Shown here: piece after piece, positions 52,392 to 60,294 of the stretch
Layout: every line of letters starts with the position of its first letter
Numbering within the stretch: the first letter of the stretch is position 1
NCBI GenBank assembly: GCA_051155755.1
Contig: DAXETY010000040.1
Location: forward strand, 50,545-114,544
From: DAXETY01 sp051155755
GTDB lineage: Bacteria > Desulfobacterota > Desulfobacteria > Desulfobacterales > SG8-13
Direction: 5' to 3'
Length of the DNA stretch: 64,000 bases
Program-made: the position numbers and the translations under genes
Notes under the pieces: generated by a model
What the model was told of the DNA's origin: nothing
Databases searched by the model: none
Seen by the model: only the letters and a program-made list of their open reading frames with translations

Positions 52392-52661
52392 CTACCGGAC
52401 ATAATTCGGCAGGTTGGAGAGCAGGTTCTGGGTGAAATCGACCATCAACTGCAGCATCCATGGAAATGCGATCAGCAAGGCCACGGCAACGGCCAGCATT
52501 TTGGGGATAAACGTCATGGTCATCTCGTGGATCGAGGTGACGGCCTGCACGACACTGATCAGAAGCCCGACGGCCAGTCCGGTGAGCAGCACCGGCGCCG
52601 AAAGCAGGATGGCGGTTTTAATGGCATCCAGGAAGAATCCGGTCACAAATTCAGGGGACAT
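52392..52661 (-). CDS. fliQ: flagellar export gate protein FliQ
   Basis: 89 residues, MSPEFVTGFFLDAIKTAILL start, two helices with PVLLTGLAVGLLISVVQAVT and the AFPWMLQLMVDFT C-terminus, standard for FliQ. Stoichiometry in the gate is four per complex in characterised systems. Confidence 0.93.
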   Translation of the reverse strand: MSPEFVTGFFLDAIKTAILLSAPVLLTGLAVGLLISVVQAVTSIHEMTMTFIPKMLAVAVALLIAFPWMLQLMVDFTQNLLSNLPNYVR

Positions 52662-52724
52662 GATGGTACCTTTTCAGATTGGTAACGGTAAAATTAGTGA
52701 ATGATCTTCGAGGTCGTCGGCGAA

Positions 52725-53495
52725 TCATCCGAAACTCTTCACCAGCGAGCCCACCACCAGATACCAGCCGTCGGCCAGCACAAACAGCATCAGCTTGAAA
52801 GGCATGGAAATCATAATCGGCGGCAGCATCATCATGCCCATGGACAGCAGCACACTGGCGACCACCATGTCGATGATCAAAAAGGGTACGTAGAGCAAAA
52901 AAGCGATTTGAAAGGCCGTGCGCAACTCGCTCAGGATGAATGCCGGAATCAGCACCCGGCTCGGAACCGCCTCGGGGTTGGCGGGGCGCTCGATCTTGGC
53001 GATTTCCACCAGGAGGATGAGATCCTTTTCCCGGGTGTGCTGAAACATGAATTTGCGAATGGGCTCCAGCGCCTCGGTCAAGGCCTGCTGCTGGGAGATT
53101 TCTTTCTCAAGGTAGGGTTGCAGGGCCCGGCTGTTGACCTGGTCCCAGACCGGCGACATGATGAAAAGGGTCAGAAACAACGAAAGTCCCAAAACGACCT
53201 GGTTCGGCGGCATGGTCTGGGTGCCGATGGCCCGGCGCAGTACTGAGAGCACGATGGCCACCCGGGTGAAGCAGGTCAACATGATCAGCAATGCCGGAGC
53301 GACTGAAAGAACCGTCAGCAGCAGAAAAATCTGCAGAATGACCGACATCTGATTCGGATCGTCGCTCTGCTGCACATCGATGGAAAACAGCGGCAGGTCG
53401 CCGGTCTCGGCCGCGGCGGCATGCGTGGCGATCAGCATGAGCCCGATTATCGCCAACAGCAGCGCGATCGGGAGATATCGGGACCTAGCGGCCAT
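52725..53495 (-). CDS. fliP: flagellar export gate protein FliP
   Basis: 256 residues from the ATG at 53495 (GAGG upstream, overlapping fliO by 11 bp). Cleavable signal sequence (about 7-30, ending ATHAAAA), then LLTVLSVAPALLIMLTCFTR, RRAIGTQTMPPNQVVLGLSL and MVVASVLLSMGMMMLPPIMI, all FliP hallmarks. Confidence 0.95.
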   Translation of the reverse strand: MAARSRYLPIALLLAIIGLMLIATHAAAAETGDLPLFSIDVQQSDDPNQMSVILQIFLLLTVLSVAPALLIMLTCFTRVAIVLSVLRRAIGTQTMPPNQVVLGLSLFLTLFIMSPVWDQVNSRALQPYLEKEISQQQALTEALEPIRKFMFQHTREKDLILLVEIAKIERPANPEAVPSRVLIPAFILSELRTAFQIAFLLYVPFLIIDMVVASVLLSMGMMMLPPIMISMPFKLMLFVLADGWYLVVGSLVKSFG

Positions 53496-53853
53496 TTTTG
53501 AGCCTCGCGGTAAAGCGATGCAGCTGTTCGCCGAAAGAGAGCGCTGCCGGATCATCGGTTTGCTGCAGTCGCTCGAGGACGGCCGGATCCTCGATTTTGG
53601 TCAACAGCGTGATCCGATCGGCCGTAATTCCGAGCACCAGCACTTCGCCGGCCACATCCACCAGGGCAATGCTTTTCTTCATACCGATGCAGGTGCTGGA
53701 AATCATCCGCACCAGGCGCCCGTTCATGCGCAGCGGGCCGCCCCGGGCAAACCGGCGGGAACCGTAGAATACCAGCAGCATGCCGCCGATCACGATCACC
53801 AGCGCCGAAAGCATTTTCAACGCCGGGGGCAAAAGTTCGGCGTAAAGGTTCAT
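53485..53853 (-). CDS. fliO: flagellar biosynthesis protein FliO
   Basis: 122 residues with one N-terminal membrane helix (MLSALVIVIGGMLLVFYGSR) and a cytoplasmic FliO-type domain (STCIGMKKSIALVDVAGEVL, VLGITADRITLLTKI). FliO assists FliP folding and ring formation. Overlaps fliN by four bases. Confidence 0.85.
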   Translation of the reverse strand: MNLYAELLPPALKMLSALVIVIGGMLLVFYGSRRFARGGPLRMNGRLVRMISSTCIGMKKSIALVDVAGEVLVLGITADRITLLTKIEDPAVLERLQQTDDPAALSFGEQLHRFTARLKNGR

Positions 53854-54221
53854 TGCAGCTTCTCCAGCCGTTCCACCGGACTGATGACCTCCGTCAGGCG
53901 CACACCGTATTTGTCGTTGACCACCACCACTTCTCCCTTGGCAATCAACCGCCGGTTGGCCAGTATGTCGAGGGTTTCGCCAGCCATCTTGGACAGTTCG
54001 ACCACCGACCCCTGCCCCAGCCTCAGCAGATCGTTGACCACCATCCGGGTTCGCCCCAGTTCCACGGTGATCTCCAGCGGGATGTCGAGAATAAAGTCCA
54101 TGCCGGCGTTTCCGGGCTGTTTGGGCTTTTCCGGTTTCAGCGCAGTGTCTTTCACTTCCGTGACATCGGTCGAACTGTCAGGTGTCATTTCAGAATTGGA
54201 CTGTTCTTCTTTCGCAGTCAT
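53850..54221 (-). CDS. fliN: flagellar motor switch protein FliN
   Basis: 123 residues from the ATG at 54221. An acidic N-terminal tail of about 45 residues is followed by the SpoA/FliN domain: MDFILDIPLEITVELGRTRM, LLRLGQGSVVELSKMAGETL, and NDKYGVRLTEVISPVERL. FliN forms the lower C-ring with FliM. GGGAGG lies 12 bases upstream. Confidence 0.92.
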   Translation of the reverse strand: MTAKEEQSNSEMTPDSSTDVTEVKDTALKPEKPKQPGNAGMDFILDIPLEITVELGRTRMVVNDLLRLGQGSVVELSKMAGETLDILANRRLIAKGEVVVVNDKYGVRLTEVISPVERLEKLQ

Positions 54222-54243
54222 GGATATGGATCGACCTCCCTTC

Positions 54244-55206
54244 TTATGGCGTACGTTTGTGGATTTCCACGGCACGGTTGCCTTTCACGACTCCCGGATA
54301 CCCCTGAAATTTCGGAACTTCGTCGACGGTGACCACGATCGGGTCCTCCGGACCGGTGTCAAGGCGCACCACGTCGTCCACTTTCAACGACAGGATGTCG
54401 CGGATGGTCAGCACGGTCTTGCCGAGTTCCGCAGCGACATTCACCCGGGTATCGAGCAGCAGCGTTCGGATCGGTTCACTCCAGCTCCGCGGCGGTTCTT
54501 TATCGACATCGTCCTTGACGCACAACTTGTCTTTGATCGGCTCCAACATCAGCGAGGGCAGCCCCACATGCAAATTGCCCGAAAACTCCGGCCCCTTGAG
54601 CGTGAACATGACGACGATCATCAATTCGTTTGGACCGACCGGATGGGCGTATTCGGGTTTGGTCTCGGTCTTTTGCAGGCTGATGGAAACCGGGTGGATT
54701 TCTTTCCAGGCGTCTTCGAACCGCCGCAGCAGCTTTTCAACAAATTTTTTCATCATCCGCTGCTCGATCAGCGTAAATTCCCGGATGTCCTTGAGCGGGC
54801 GCCCCGGTCCTCCGAACATGCAATCGATCAGCGCAAATACCAGAGCCGGTTCGATCGCCATCAGGGAGGCACCGATCAGCGGCTCCATGGTGAAGGTGTT
54901 CAGACTGGTGGGATTGGAAAATGTACCGATAAACTCCCCGAATCGGATCATGTCCGTGGAGGCAAACGACACTTCAATGGGCCGCTGAAAGGTAGCGGTC
55001 AGGTACTGACCGACCAAGGTGGCGAACTTGTCACAAACCGGCTCAAGCCCGCTGAACCGGCTGCCGAGCATCGGGATGCGGGAAGCCAGGTTGTATCTTT
55101 CAACCTCGTTCTGGTTGCCGGATTCCGGCTCGAGGTCGACTTCGCCTTTGTCCATCGCAGACAACAGCGCATCGATTTCTTCTTTGGATAGAATCTGGTC
55201 TGCCAT
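54244..55206 (-). CDS. fliM: flagellar motor switch protein FliM
   Basis: 320 residues. The N-terminal CheY-P-binding peptide is present (ILSKEEIDALLSAMDKGE), followed by the middle CheC-like domain (DMIRFGEFIGTFSNPTSLNT) and the C-terminal SpoA domain (RDILSLKVDDVVRLDTGPED). FliM transmits chemotaxis signals to motor direction. The ATG is 12 bases after the fliL stop. Confidence 0.95.
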   Translation of the reverse strand: MADQILSKEEIDALLSAMDKGEVDLEPESGNQNEVERYNLASRIPMLGSRFSGLEPVCDKFATLVGQYLTATFQRPIEVSFASTDMIRFGEFIGTFSNPTSLNTFTMEPLIGASLMAIEPALVFALIDCMFGGPGRPLKDIREFTLIEQRMMKKFVEKLLRRFEDAWKEIHPVSISLQKTETKPEYAHPVGPNELMIVVMFTLKGPEFSGNLHVGLPSLMLEPIKDKLCVKDDVDKEPPRSWSEPIRTLLLDTRVNVAAELGKTVLTIRDILSLKVDDVVRLDTGPEDPIVVTVDEVPKFQGYPGVVKGNRAVEIHKRTP

Positions 55207-55218
55207 TTCGGTCGTCTT

Positions 55219-55683
55219 TTACTGGATCACGAACTCGGTAAAGTAAATGTTGGAGACGGCTGCAGGCTTCAAAAATGAATTTAGTTTGCCAATCACTTCG
55301 TCCCTCAGGCCGATTTTGCCCTCGAAATCGTCGATGTCTTCGTATTTTTTGGAAGGCAGAATCATCAGAATGCTGTTGCGGATCAATGGCAGCCGTTGCT
55401 GTACGGCCTCCATCTGCTTTTCGTTCTCCAACTCCAGCTGCATGGTCACCCGCAGATATCGATTGCCGCCCTCATCGGCTAAATTGACGATAAAAGTTTC
55501 CAGGGGCAGGATCGGACCAATCTGTGTGGTTTGCTCCAGATTTTCTCCGGAGGCTTCCCCGCCGGTGGACGCCTGGGCGTTGACGGCGTTAAGCTTGGTC
55601 CACATAAAGAAAAACCCGGCTCCCATCGTTCCGATGAGAAGCACCAATACCACCAGGATCAAAATCATGACTTTGTTCGACAT
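55219..55683 (-). CDS. fliL: flagellar basal body-associated protein FliL
   Basis: 154 residues: one membrane helix (VMILILVVLVLLIGTMGAGF), a low-complexity linker and the FliL periplasmic domain (LPLETFIVNLADEGGNRYLR, LILPSKKYEDIDDFEGK). FliL forms a ring around stator units and supports torque. Its start lies 95 bp inside the end of the upstream motB-like gene, in a different frame. Confidence 0.9.
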   Translation of the reverse strand: MSNKVMILILVVLVLLIGTMGAGFFFMWTKLNAVNAQASTGGEASGENLEQTTQIGPILPLETFIVNLADEGGNRYLRVTMQLELENEKQMEAVQQRLPLIRNSILMILPSKKYEDIDDFEGKIGLRDEVIGKLNSFLKPAAVSNIYFTEFVIQ

Positions 55684-56410
55684 TGGATGCCCGGCCTTCC
55701 GTTTTCAGTAAAATTTCCACGCGCCGATTGCGGGCACGGTTTTGATCCGTGTTGTTGGGATACAACGGCCTGACATCGCCGTAGCCCACGACCGCAAAAC
55801 GTTGGGGCGCAATTCCATAGATTTGGACAAATTTTTTCACCACCGCCACAGAGCGGGCTGTCGAAAGTTCCCAGTTGGAAGGAAACTCGCTGGTGGCGAT
55901 GGGCAGATCATCCGTGTGGCCCTCGATGCAGACCCGGTGGCGGCCGCCTTGAATCAAGGCGGCGACCTGTGTCAGAATCCCGCGACTCTGATCCTGGATC
56001 ACGGCACTACCACTGTCGAAGAGAATTCCGTTGGCAAGGATAATCAACAGACCGTCGCGGGTATATTCCGCGCGCACACCCGGCTGTCGATCGAGTCGTG
56101 CCACGATCTCCTCCACCTGGTCCGGATTCAGTACGAATTCTTCTTGTCGCAGCGCCTTTCGTTCCGGGTTATCCTCCGGGGGGCGATTGGCATCGACCAC
56201 GGCAACGTGGGTCTTATTGCCTTCCCGCAGAATCCCCAGACCGCTCTGAAGGGCGGATTGGAAATCCTTCAACCGGCGCACATCGATCGTACTGGTGCTG
56301 AACACCAGGACGAAAAACACCATCAGCAGGGTGATCAAATCATTGAAGGTGGTCAACCACCCGGATGTGCCGGTTTCTTCGGCACCGTTGTTGGGACGCA
56401 GCGAAACCAT
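55589..56410 (-). CDS. motB: second MotB-like stator protein (ion-binding Asp present)
   Basis: 273 residues. The ATG at 56410 overlaps the preceding stop (TGATG). The single helix TFNDLITLLMVFFVLVFSTS keeps the essential Asp (Asp24), equivalent to E. coli MotB Asp32. The OmpA-type peptidoglycan-binding domain follows (HRVCIEGHTDDLPIATSEFP, NWELSTARSVAVVKKF, NRARNRRVEILLKTEG). The last 30 residues overlap fliL and look non-homologous, so the frame may have lost its original stop. It probably pairs with MotA for proton (or sodium) flow. Confidence 0.88.
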   Translation of the reverse strand: MVSLRPNNGAEETGTSGWLTTFNDLITLLMVFFVLVFSTSTIDVRRLKDFQSALQSGLGILREGNKTHVAVVDANRPPEDNPERKALRQEEFVLNPDQVEEIVARLDRQPGVRAEYTRDGLLIILANGILFDSGSAVIQDQSRGILTQVAALIQGGRHRVCIEGHTDDLPIATSEFPSNWELSTARSVAVVKKFVQIYGIAPQRFAVVGYGDVRPLYPNNTDQNRARNRRVEILLKTEGRASNVEQSHDFDPGGIGASHRNDGSRVFLYVDQA

Positions 56411-57150
56411 CAAGGCGTTTCCTCGTTCTGGGCGGTGTTCAGCAAAATGATTTCCACCCGGCGATTTTTTTGCCGCAGATTGGGGGTTTCGTTGGGCGCC
56501 CGCGGACGATACTCGCCGTAGCCGGCTGCCGAGAGACGCTCGGCCGGAATATCAAACCGCTGCAGCAAGTATCGCAACACGTTGACCGCCCGGGCTGTTG
56601 AAAGCTCCCAATTGGACGGATAGCGTTCGGTATGAATCGGCAGGTCATCGGTGTGGCCTTCGATCCGAACCGGTAGGTCCACTTCGGCGATGTGGCCGCC
56701 GATCTGATCCAGCAGCGGTCGCGCCGACGGTCCGATCTCGGCCGACCCAACCGAAAACAGGGCCTTTTCAGACAGCCGAATCACCAGACCCTGCGCGGTC
56801 ATGGCCAGTTCGACGTTTTCCTGCCGGCCGGTTTCTTCCGTGAAAATTTCAACCTCTCGAAAAATCTCCGCCAGCTGGCTGCGAATGTCGACAATTTCGC
56901 CGGAAGGGGCAACAACCTCCTTACCGGCGTCGAAGCTCAGCCCGCCATCGGTCACACTGATGGCCGACACGAATGAGCGCACGAACCGGGCAACCTTGGA
57001 TTCTTCCATGGTGGCGAAGGAGCTGAGCATGATGAAAAAACAAAGCAGGATCAGGATGAACCCGGTATAGATAATCTGCCACCCCGGCTGGCCGACTTCG
57101 TCGGATCCACTGCCGTTGTGCTGATTTTTATGGCTTCCGAATCGCTTCAC
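56410..57150 (-). CDS. first MotB-like stator protein lacking the ion-binding Asp
   Basis: 246 residues from a GTG at 57150 (AGGA eight bases upstream), 31 bp after motA. The helix reads GWQIIYTGFILILLCFFIML: aligned to E. coli MotB WKIAYADFMTAMMAFF, the proton-binding Asp32 is Gly30 here (codon GGG). The OmpA domain is intact (VRIEGHTDDLPIHTERYPSN, NWELSTARAVNVLRYLLQRF, RQKNRRVEIILLN). It may form a mixed stator with the second MotB or have a structural role only. Confidence 0.88.
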   Translation of the reverse strand: MKRFGSHKNQHNGSGSDEVGQPGWQIIYTGFILILLCFFIMLSSFATMEESKVARFVRSFVSAISVTDGGLSFDAGKEVVAPSGEIVDIRSQLAEIFREVEIFTEETGRQENVELAMTAQGLVIRLSEKALFSVGSAEIGPSARPLLDQIGGHIAEVDLPVRIEGHTDDLPIHTERYPSNWELSTARAVNVLRYLLQRFDIPAERLSAAGYGEYRPRAPNETPNLRQKNRRVEIILLNTAQNEETP

Positions 57151-57181
57151 GCGGGATATCCTGCAGTGTTTTCGTCTGGCA

Positions 57182-57949
57182 TCAGGCTTCGACTTCGACT
57201 TCTCGAATCGTCGGTGCCAGGAATGCCTTGAGCTTTTTTTCAACGATCCGATAATTTTCACCGGCCTGAATGGCCAGAATCCCCTGGATGATCATCTGCT
57301 TCTGGAGCAGTTCTTTCTTGCTGCGGGTTTTGAGCTTGCCGGCCACCGGCAGGAAAAACAGGTTGGCCAGCAAGGTACCGTAGAAGGTGGTCAACAGTGC
57401 CACCGCCATGGGAGCACCGATCTGGCTTGGGTCTTCCATCTGCATGAGCATCTGGACCAGCCCGATGATCGTGCCCAGCATTCCCACCGCCGGAGCGAAG
57501 GTGCCCATGGTGGAAAAGATTTCAGCTCCGAGCCGATGACGCTCATCCAGGTAGATGATCTCGGTGGTCAGCACATCTTCGATCGCACCGGCCTCCATAC
57601 CGTCGATGGCCATCTGCAGACCGTGTTTCAGAAAACTGTCGTCAATGTTTTCGAGCTGGCTTTCGAATGAAAGAATACCCTCCTGCCGGGCACGCCGGGC
57701 CAGTTGCGACAGCAGCGGGATTAAACCGCTGGCGGATTGGCTGCGATTCAAGAACACGTTTTTGACGACGCCAAACACCCGAAATACATCCGACAGCGGA
57801 TAGGCCAGCAGTGTGGCGCCCATGGTTCCACCCAGTACGATCATCAATGAGGGGTAATTGATGAACCATGCCCCGGAGCCTCCCATCAGGATCGAGCTGA
57901 CCACCAGCCCTCCGGCCACTAGAATTCCAATCAATGTTGCCAGATCCAT
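57182..57949 (-). CDS. motA: flagellar motor stator protein MotA
   Basis: 255 residues from the ATG at 57949 (AAGGT ten bases upstream). Four membrane helices: MDLATLIGILVAGGLVVSSI, SLMIVLGGTMGATLLAYPLS, and the pair starting GTFAPAVGMLGTIIGLVQML and MAVALLTTFYGTLLANLFFL. The cytoplasmic loop carries the conserved region (RRARQEGILSFESQLEN). The longer frame to 58177 has no homology. First gene of a motA/motB/motB' set. Confidence 0.93.
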   Translation of the reverse strand: MDLATLIGILVAGGLVVSSILMGGSGAWFINYPSLMIVLGGTMGATLLAYPLSDVFRVFGVVKNVFLNRSQSASGLIPLLSQLARRARQEGILSFESQLENIDDSFLKHGLQMAIDGMEAGAIEDVLTTEIIYLDERHRLGAEIFSTMGTFAPAVGMLGTIIGLVQMLMQMEDPSQIGAPMAVALLTTFYGTLLANLFFLPVAGKLKTRSKKELLQKQMIIQGILAIQAGENYRIVEKKLKAFLAPTIREVEVEA

Positions 57950-58222
57950 GCACGCTGACCTTTCACGTTCCCGGATCGATTCCGATGAGATCGTTTCGAG
58001 CCGCATAAATAAGCAAAGATTGTGCCACTGCTCCCGGATCGAACCGTCGCAAACCCCGCGGTTCAATACGGACAGGCTCACCGGAGAGACCGTGTAGTGT
58101 AAGGAAGAAACGCCGAGAATGGATTGTAGCGCCAGACCTGGGCGGCAGCAGCGAAGATCGCCGACGGCGGCCGTCAAGAACCTTGGGAGGTTGTCAAGTC
58201 TTTGACGTGCGGAAGAACTTGG

Positions 58223-58254
58223 GGAAGGTCGCCGTCGCTGCCCGGCGACCTTCC
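58223..58254. terminator. 12-bp stem-loop between flgE and motA
   Basis: GGAAGGTCGCCG pairs perfectly with CGGCGACCTTCC around an eight-base loop, extendable by flanking GGGG/CCCC with one bulge. No T-tract follows on either strand, so it may be an attenuator, an RNA processing or stability element between the hook genes and the motor genes, rather than a classical terminator. Confidence 0.5.
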
Positions 58255-58307
58255 TCCCCAGCAGGGATGTTTTGCGGAGATGGCTATGCGCCTGTCGAGT
58301 GCAACGA

Positions 58308-59552
58308 CTAGCGCTTGATGTTGATCAGTTCGGTCAGTATTTCGTCGCTGGTGGTAATCACACGAGAGTTGGCCTGAAACGCCCGCTGGGTGGTGATCAT
58401 CTTGACGAATTCCTGGGCCAGGTCCACATTGGACATTTCGATCGAACTGGGACTGATGGATCCGAGCGTGCCGGAACCGGGAGTGCCCGGTATCGCCTCG
58501 CCCGAATCGATGGATTCGGCGTAGAGGTTGCGGCCGAGCTTGGTCAGGTCGTCATAAATGGCAAAATCGGCCAGAGCCACCTGGTACAGGGGCATCAACT
58601 GCCCGTTGGAATAGGAGCCGGTCACAATGCCTTCCTCGTTAAAGGAAACCCCGCGCAAGGTGCCGGTGGAATAGCCGTTCTGGGTCTGAAACGAAGTGGC
58701 CGAAGGCGAAGCGTAACCGCTCAGATCGCCCTGATTGAGGCCCAGGTCATCGTAAAGATCCCAGGTGACCGTTTGCGGACTGGTGGCCCCGTTGGTGAGT
58801 GTCAATGTGACGGTGGCGTCACCGGCCGGCGCAACCAGATTGCCGGAGGCATCGAAGCTGATCGTCATCGCGGCCCCGCCGTTGATGGCAACACCCGTTC
58901 CGGCCGAAGCGGGAATGGCTCCGCTGACATACCACTGGCCACTGCCGGTGTTGAGAAAATTGAAGGTGACCGGGACCGTGTTTCCGAGGGAATCGTAAAA
59001 AGAAATCACCGAGGTATGCGTGTCTCCCGGGGCCGCTCCGGCGTCGAGATTGGTCTGCATGCGGAACGTATCGGTTGCCAGGGGGGGAGAAACGCTTCCC
59101 ATAGAGACGGTAATGTCGCCTATATTGCCGAGGATGGGGGATCCGTCGGCCGCCGTGCCGGTGATTTCGTAACCCTGCACGAACAGTCCGTCGGGGTTGC
59201 GCAGGTTGCCGTCGCGATCAAAGCTGAATTCTCCGGCCCGGGTGTAAAAGGCGCTGCCGTCATTGTCGTTGACGATAAAAAATCCGCGGCCGTTGATGGC
59301 CAGATCGGTGGGGCTGCTGGTGTTCTCCAGAGAGCCCTGGCTCCATATCGGCTTGGCACCCCAGAAATCGACACCGCGTCCGATCTCGTTGCCCCCGGTG
59401 CCCGACAGGGATTGACTCAGGATGTTGGCAAATGAAGCTCGATTGGATTTGAATGCGGTGGTGTTGACGTTGGCGATGTTGTCACCCACCACGGTCATGG
59501 CCGTGGCATTGGCATTCAGACCCGAGATTCCTGCGTACAGTGAACCGATCAT
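58308..59552 (-). CDS. flgE: flagellar hook protein
   Basis: 414 residues. N-terminal MIGSLYAGISGLNANATAMT with VVGDNIANVNTTAFKSNRAS and C-terminal SNVDLAQEFVKMITTQRAFQ; middle D1/D2 domains include GDITVSMGSVSPPLATDTFR. FlgE polymerises into the hook. AGGAGG lies nine bases upstream. It is preceded by flgD (59-bp gap) and followed by the stem-loop at 58223. Confidence 0.95.
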   Translation of the reverse strand: MIGSLYAGISGLNANATAMTVVGDNIANVNTTAFKSNRASFANILSQSLSGTGGNEIGRGVDFWGAKPIWSQGSLENTSSPTDLAINGRGFFIVNDNDGSAFYTRAGEFSFDRDGNLRNPDGLFVQGYEITGTAADGSPILGNIGDITVSMGSVSPPLATDTFRMQTNLDAGAAPGDTHTSVISFYDSLGNTVPVTFNFLNTGSGQWYVSGAIPASAGTGVAINGGAAMTISFDASGNLVAPAGDATVTLTLTNGATSPQTVTWDLYDDLGLNQGDLSGYASPSATSFQTQNGYSTGTLRGVSFNEEGIVTGSYSNGQLMPLYQVALADFAIYDDLTKLGRNLYAESIDSGEAIPGTPGSGTLGSISPSSIEMSNVDLAQEFVKMITTQRAFQANSRVITTSDEILTELINIKR

Positions 59553-59611
59553 TGGTAAATCCTCCTATTGCGATGAGTGATTTTCTCTGTGCTGTGCGCG
59601 ACCGCTTCGAA

Positions 59612-60277
59612 TCAGTCCGCTTCGTATATTCGGCGCACTTCGTCCAGCGGTACTTCCCGGCCTCCGGCCACTAAATAGGGTTGCCCGTCCTGGTACCGAA
59701 TCCCGCTGACGCGGGCGGCCGTGTACATGGCGACGTCCACCGGCTGCCGGTCTAAATCAACGGCCATGATTTCGTAAGAGTAGCGTCCCTCCGGCAGCCG
59801 ATCGCCGTTAAAGTCCTCACCGTTCCAGGAAATCGATTGCCGGCCGGCCGGCATCGCTCCGGCTTCCAGGGTGCGGACGTAATTGCCGGCCGGATCGTAC
59901 AGATTGGCAAATACCGCCTTGGCATCTCCGGCCAGTTCAAAACGCAGGTCGTCGCAGGTGTCGGCGCCGACCGCCACCGTGTCGCCGGGGGCCTCCAGCA
60001 TTTTGCCGATGAACGCCACCGCCTGCAGATCCCGCACCGAAGCCTGCTCCCGGCGCAGTGTCTTCAGGTTGGTGTTAATGTTGCTCAACTGCTCCAAAGA
60101 GGTGAACTGAGCCAGTTGAGCGGTGAATTCAGTGCTGTCCATGGGTTTTAGCGGATCCTGGTTCTGGAGCTGCGTCACCAGCAGGTTCAGAAAATCGTCT
60201 TTCCCCAGAGTTGAGGATACCTCGCGGGTCGATTTCTGGGGTTTCATCCCGGCCGTTTCGATCGCTGCAATACTCAT
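59612..60277 (-). CDS. flgD: flagellar hook-cap protein FlgD
   Basis: 221 residues. N-terminal cap region LGKDDFLNLLVTQLQNQDPL with KPMDSTEFTAQLAQFTSLEQ; Ig-like domain (SISWNGEDFNGDRLPEGRYS) followed by the Tudor-like ending. FlgD caps the growing hook. Its Ig-like part is the best local match for the insertion seen in FlgL. Located 17 bp after fliK. Confidence 0.93.
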   Translation of the reverse strand: MSIAAIETAGMKPQKSTREVSSTLGKDDFLNLLVTQLQNQDPLKPMDSTEFTAQLAQFTSLEQLSNINTNLKTLRREQASVRDLQAVAFIGKMLEAPGDTVAVGADTCDDLRFELAGDAKAVFANLYDPAGNYVRTLEAGAMPAGRQSISWNGEDFNGDRLPEGRYSYEIMAVDLDRQPVDVAMYTAARVSGIRYQDGQPYLVAGGREVPLDEVRRIYEAD

Positions 60278-60294
60278 GAGGGTGGATCCTTTCC

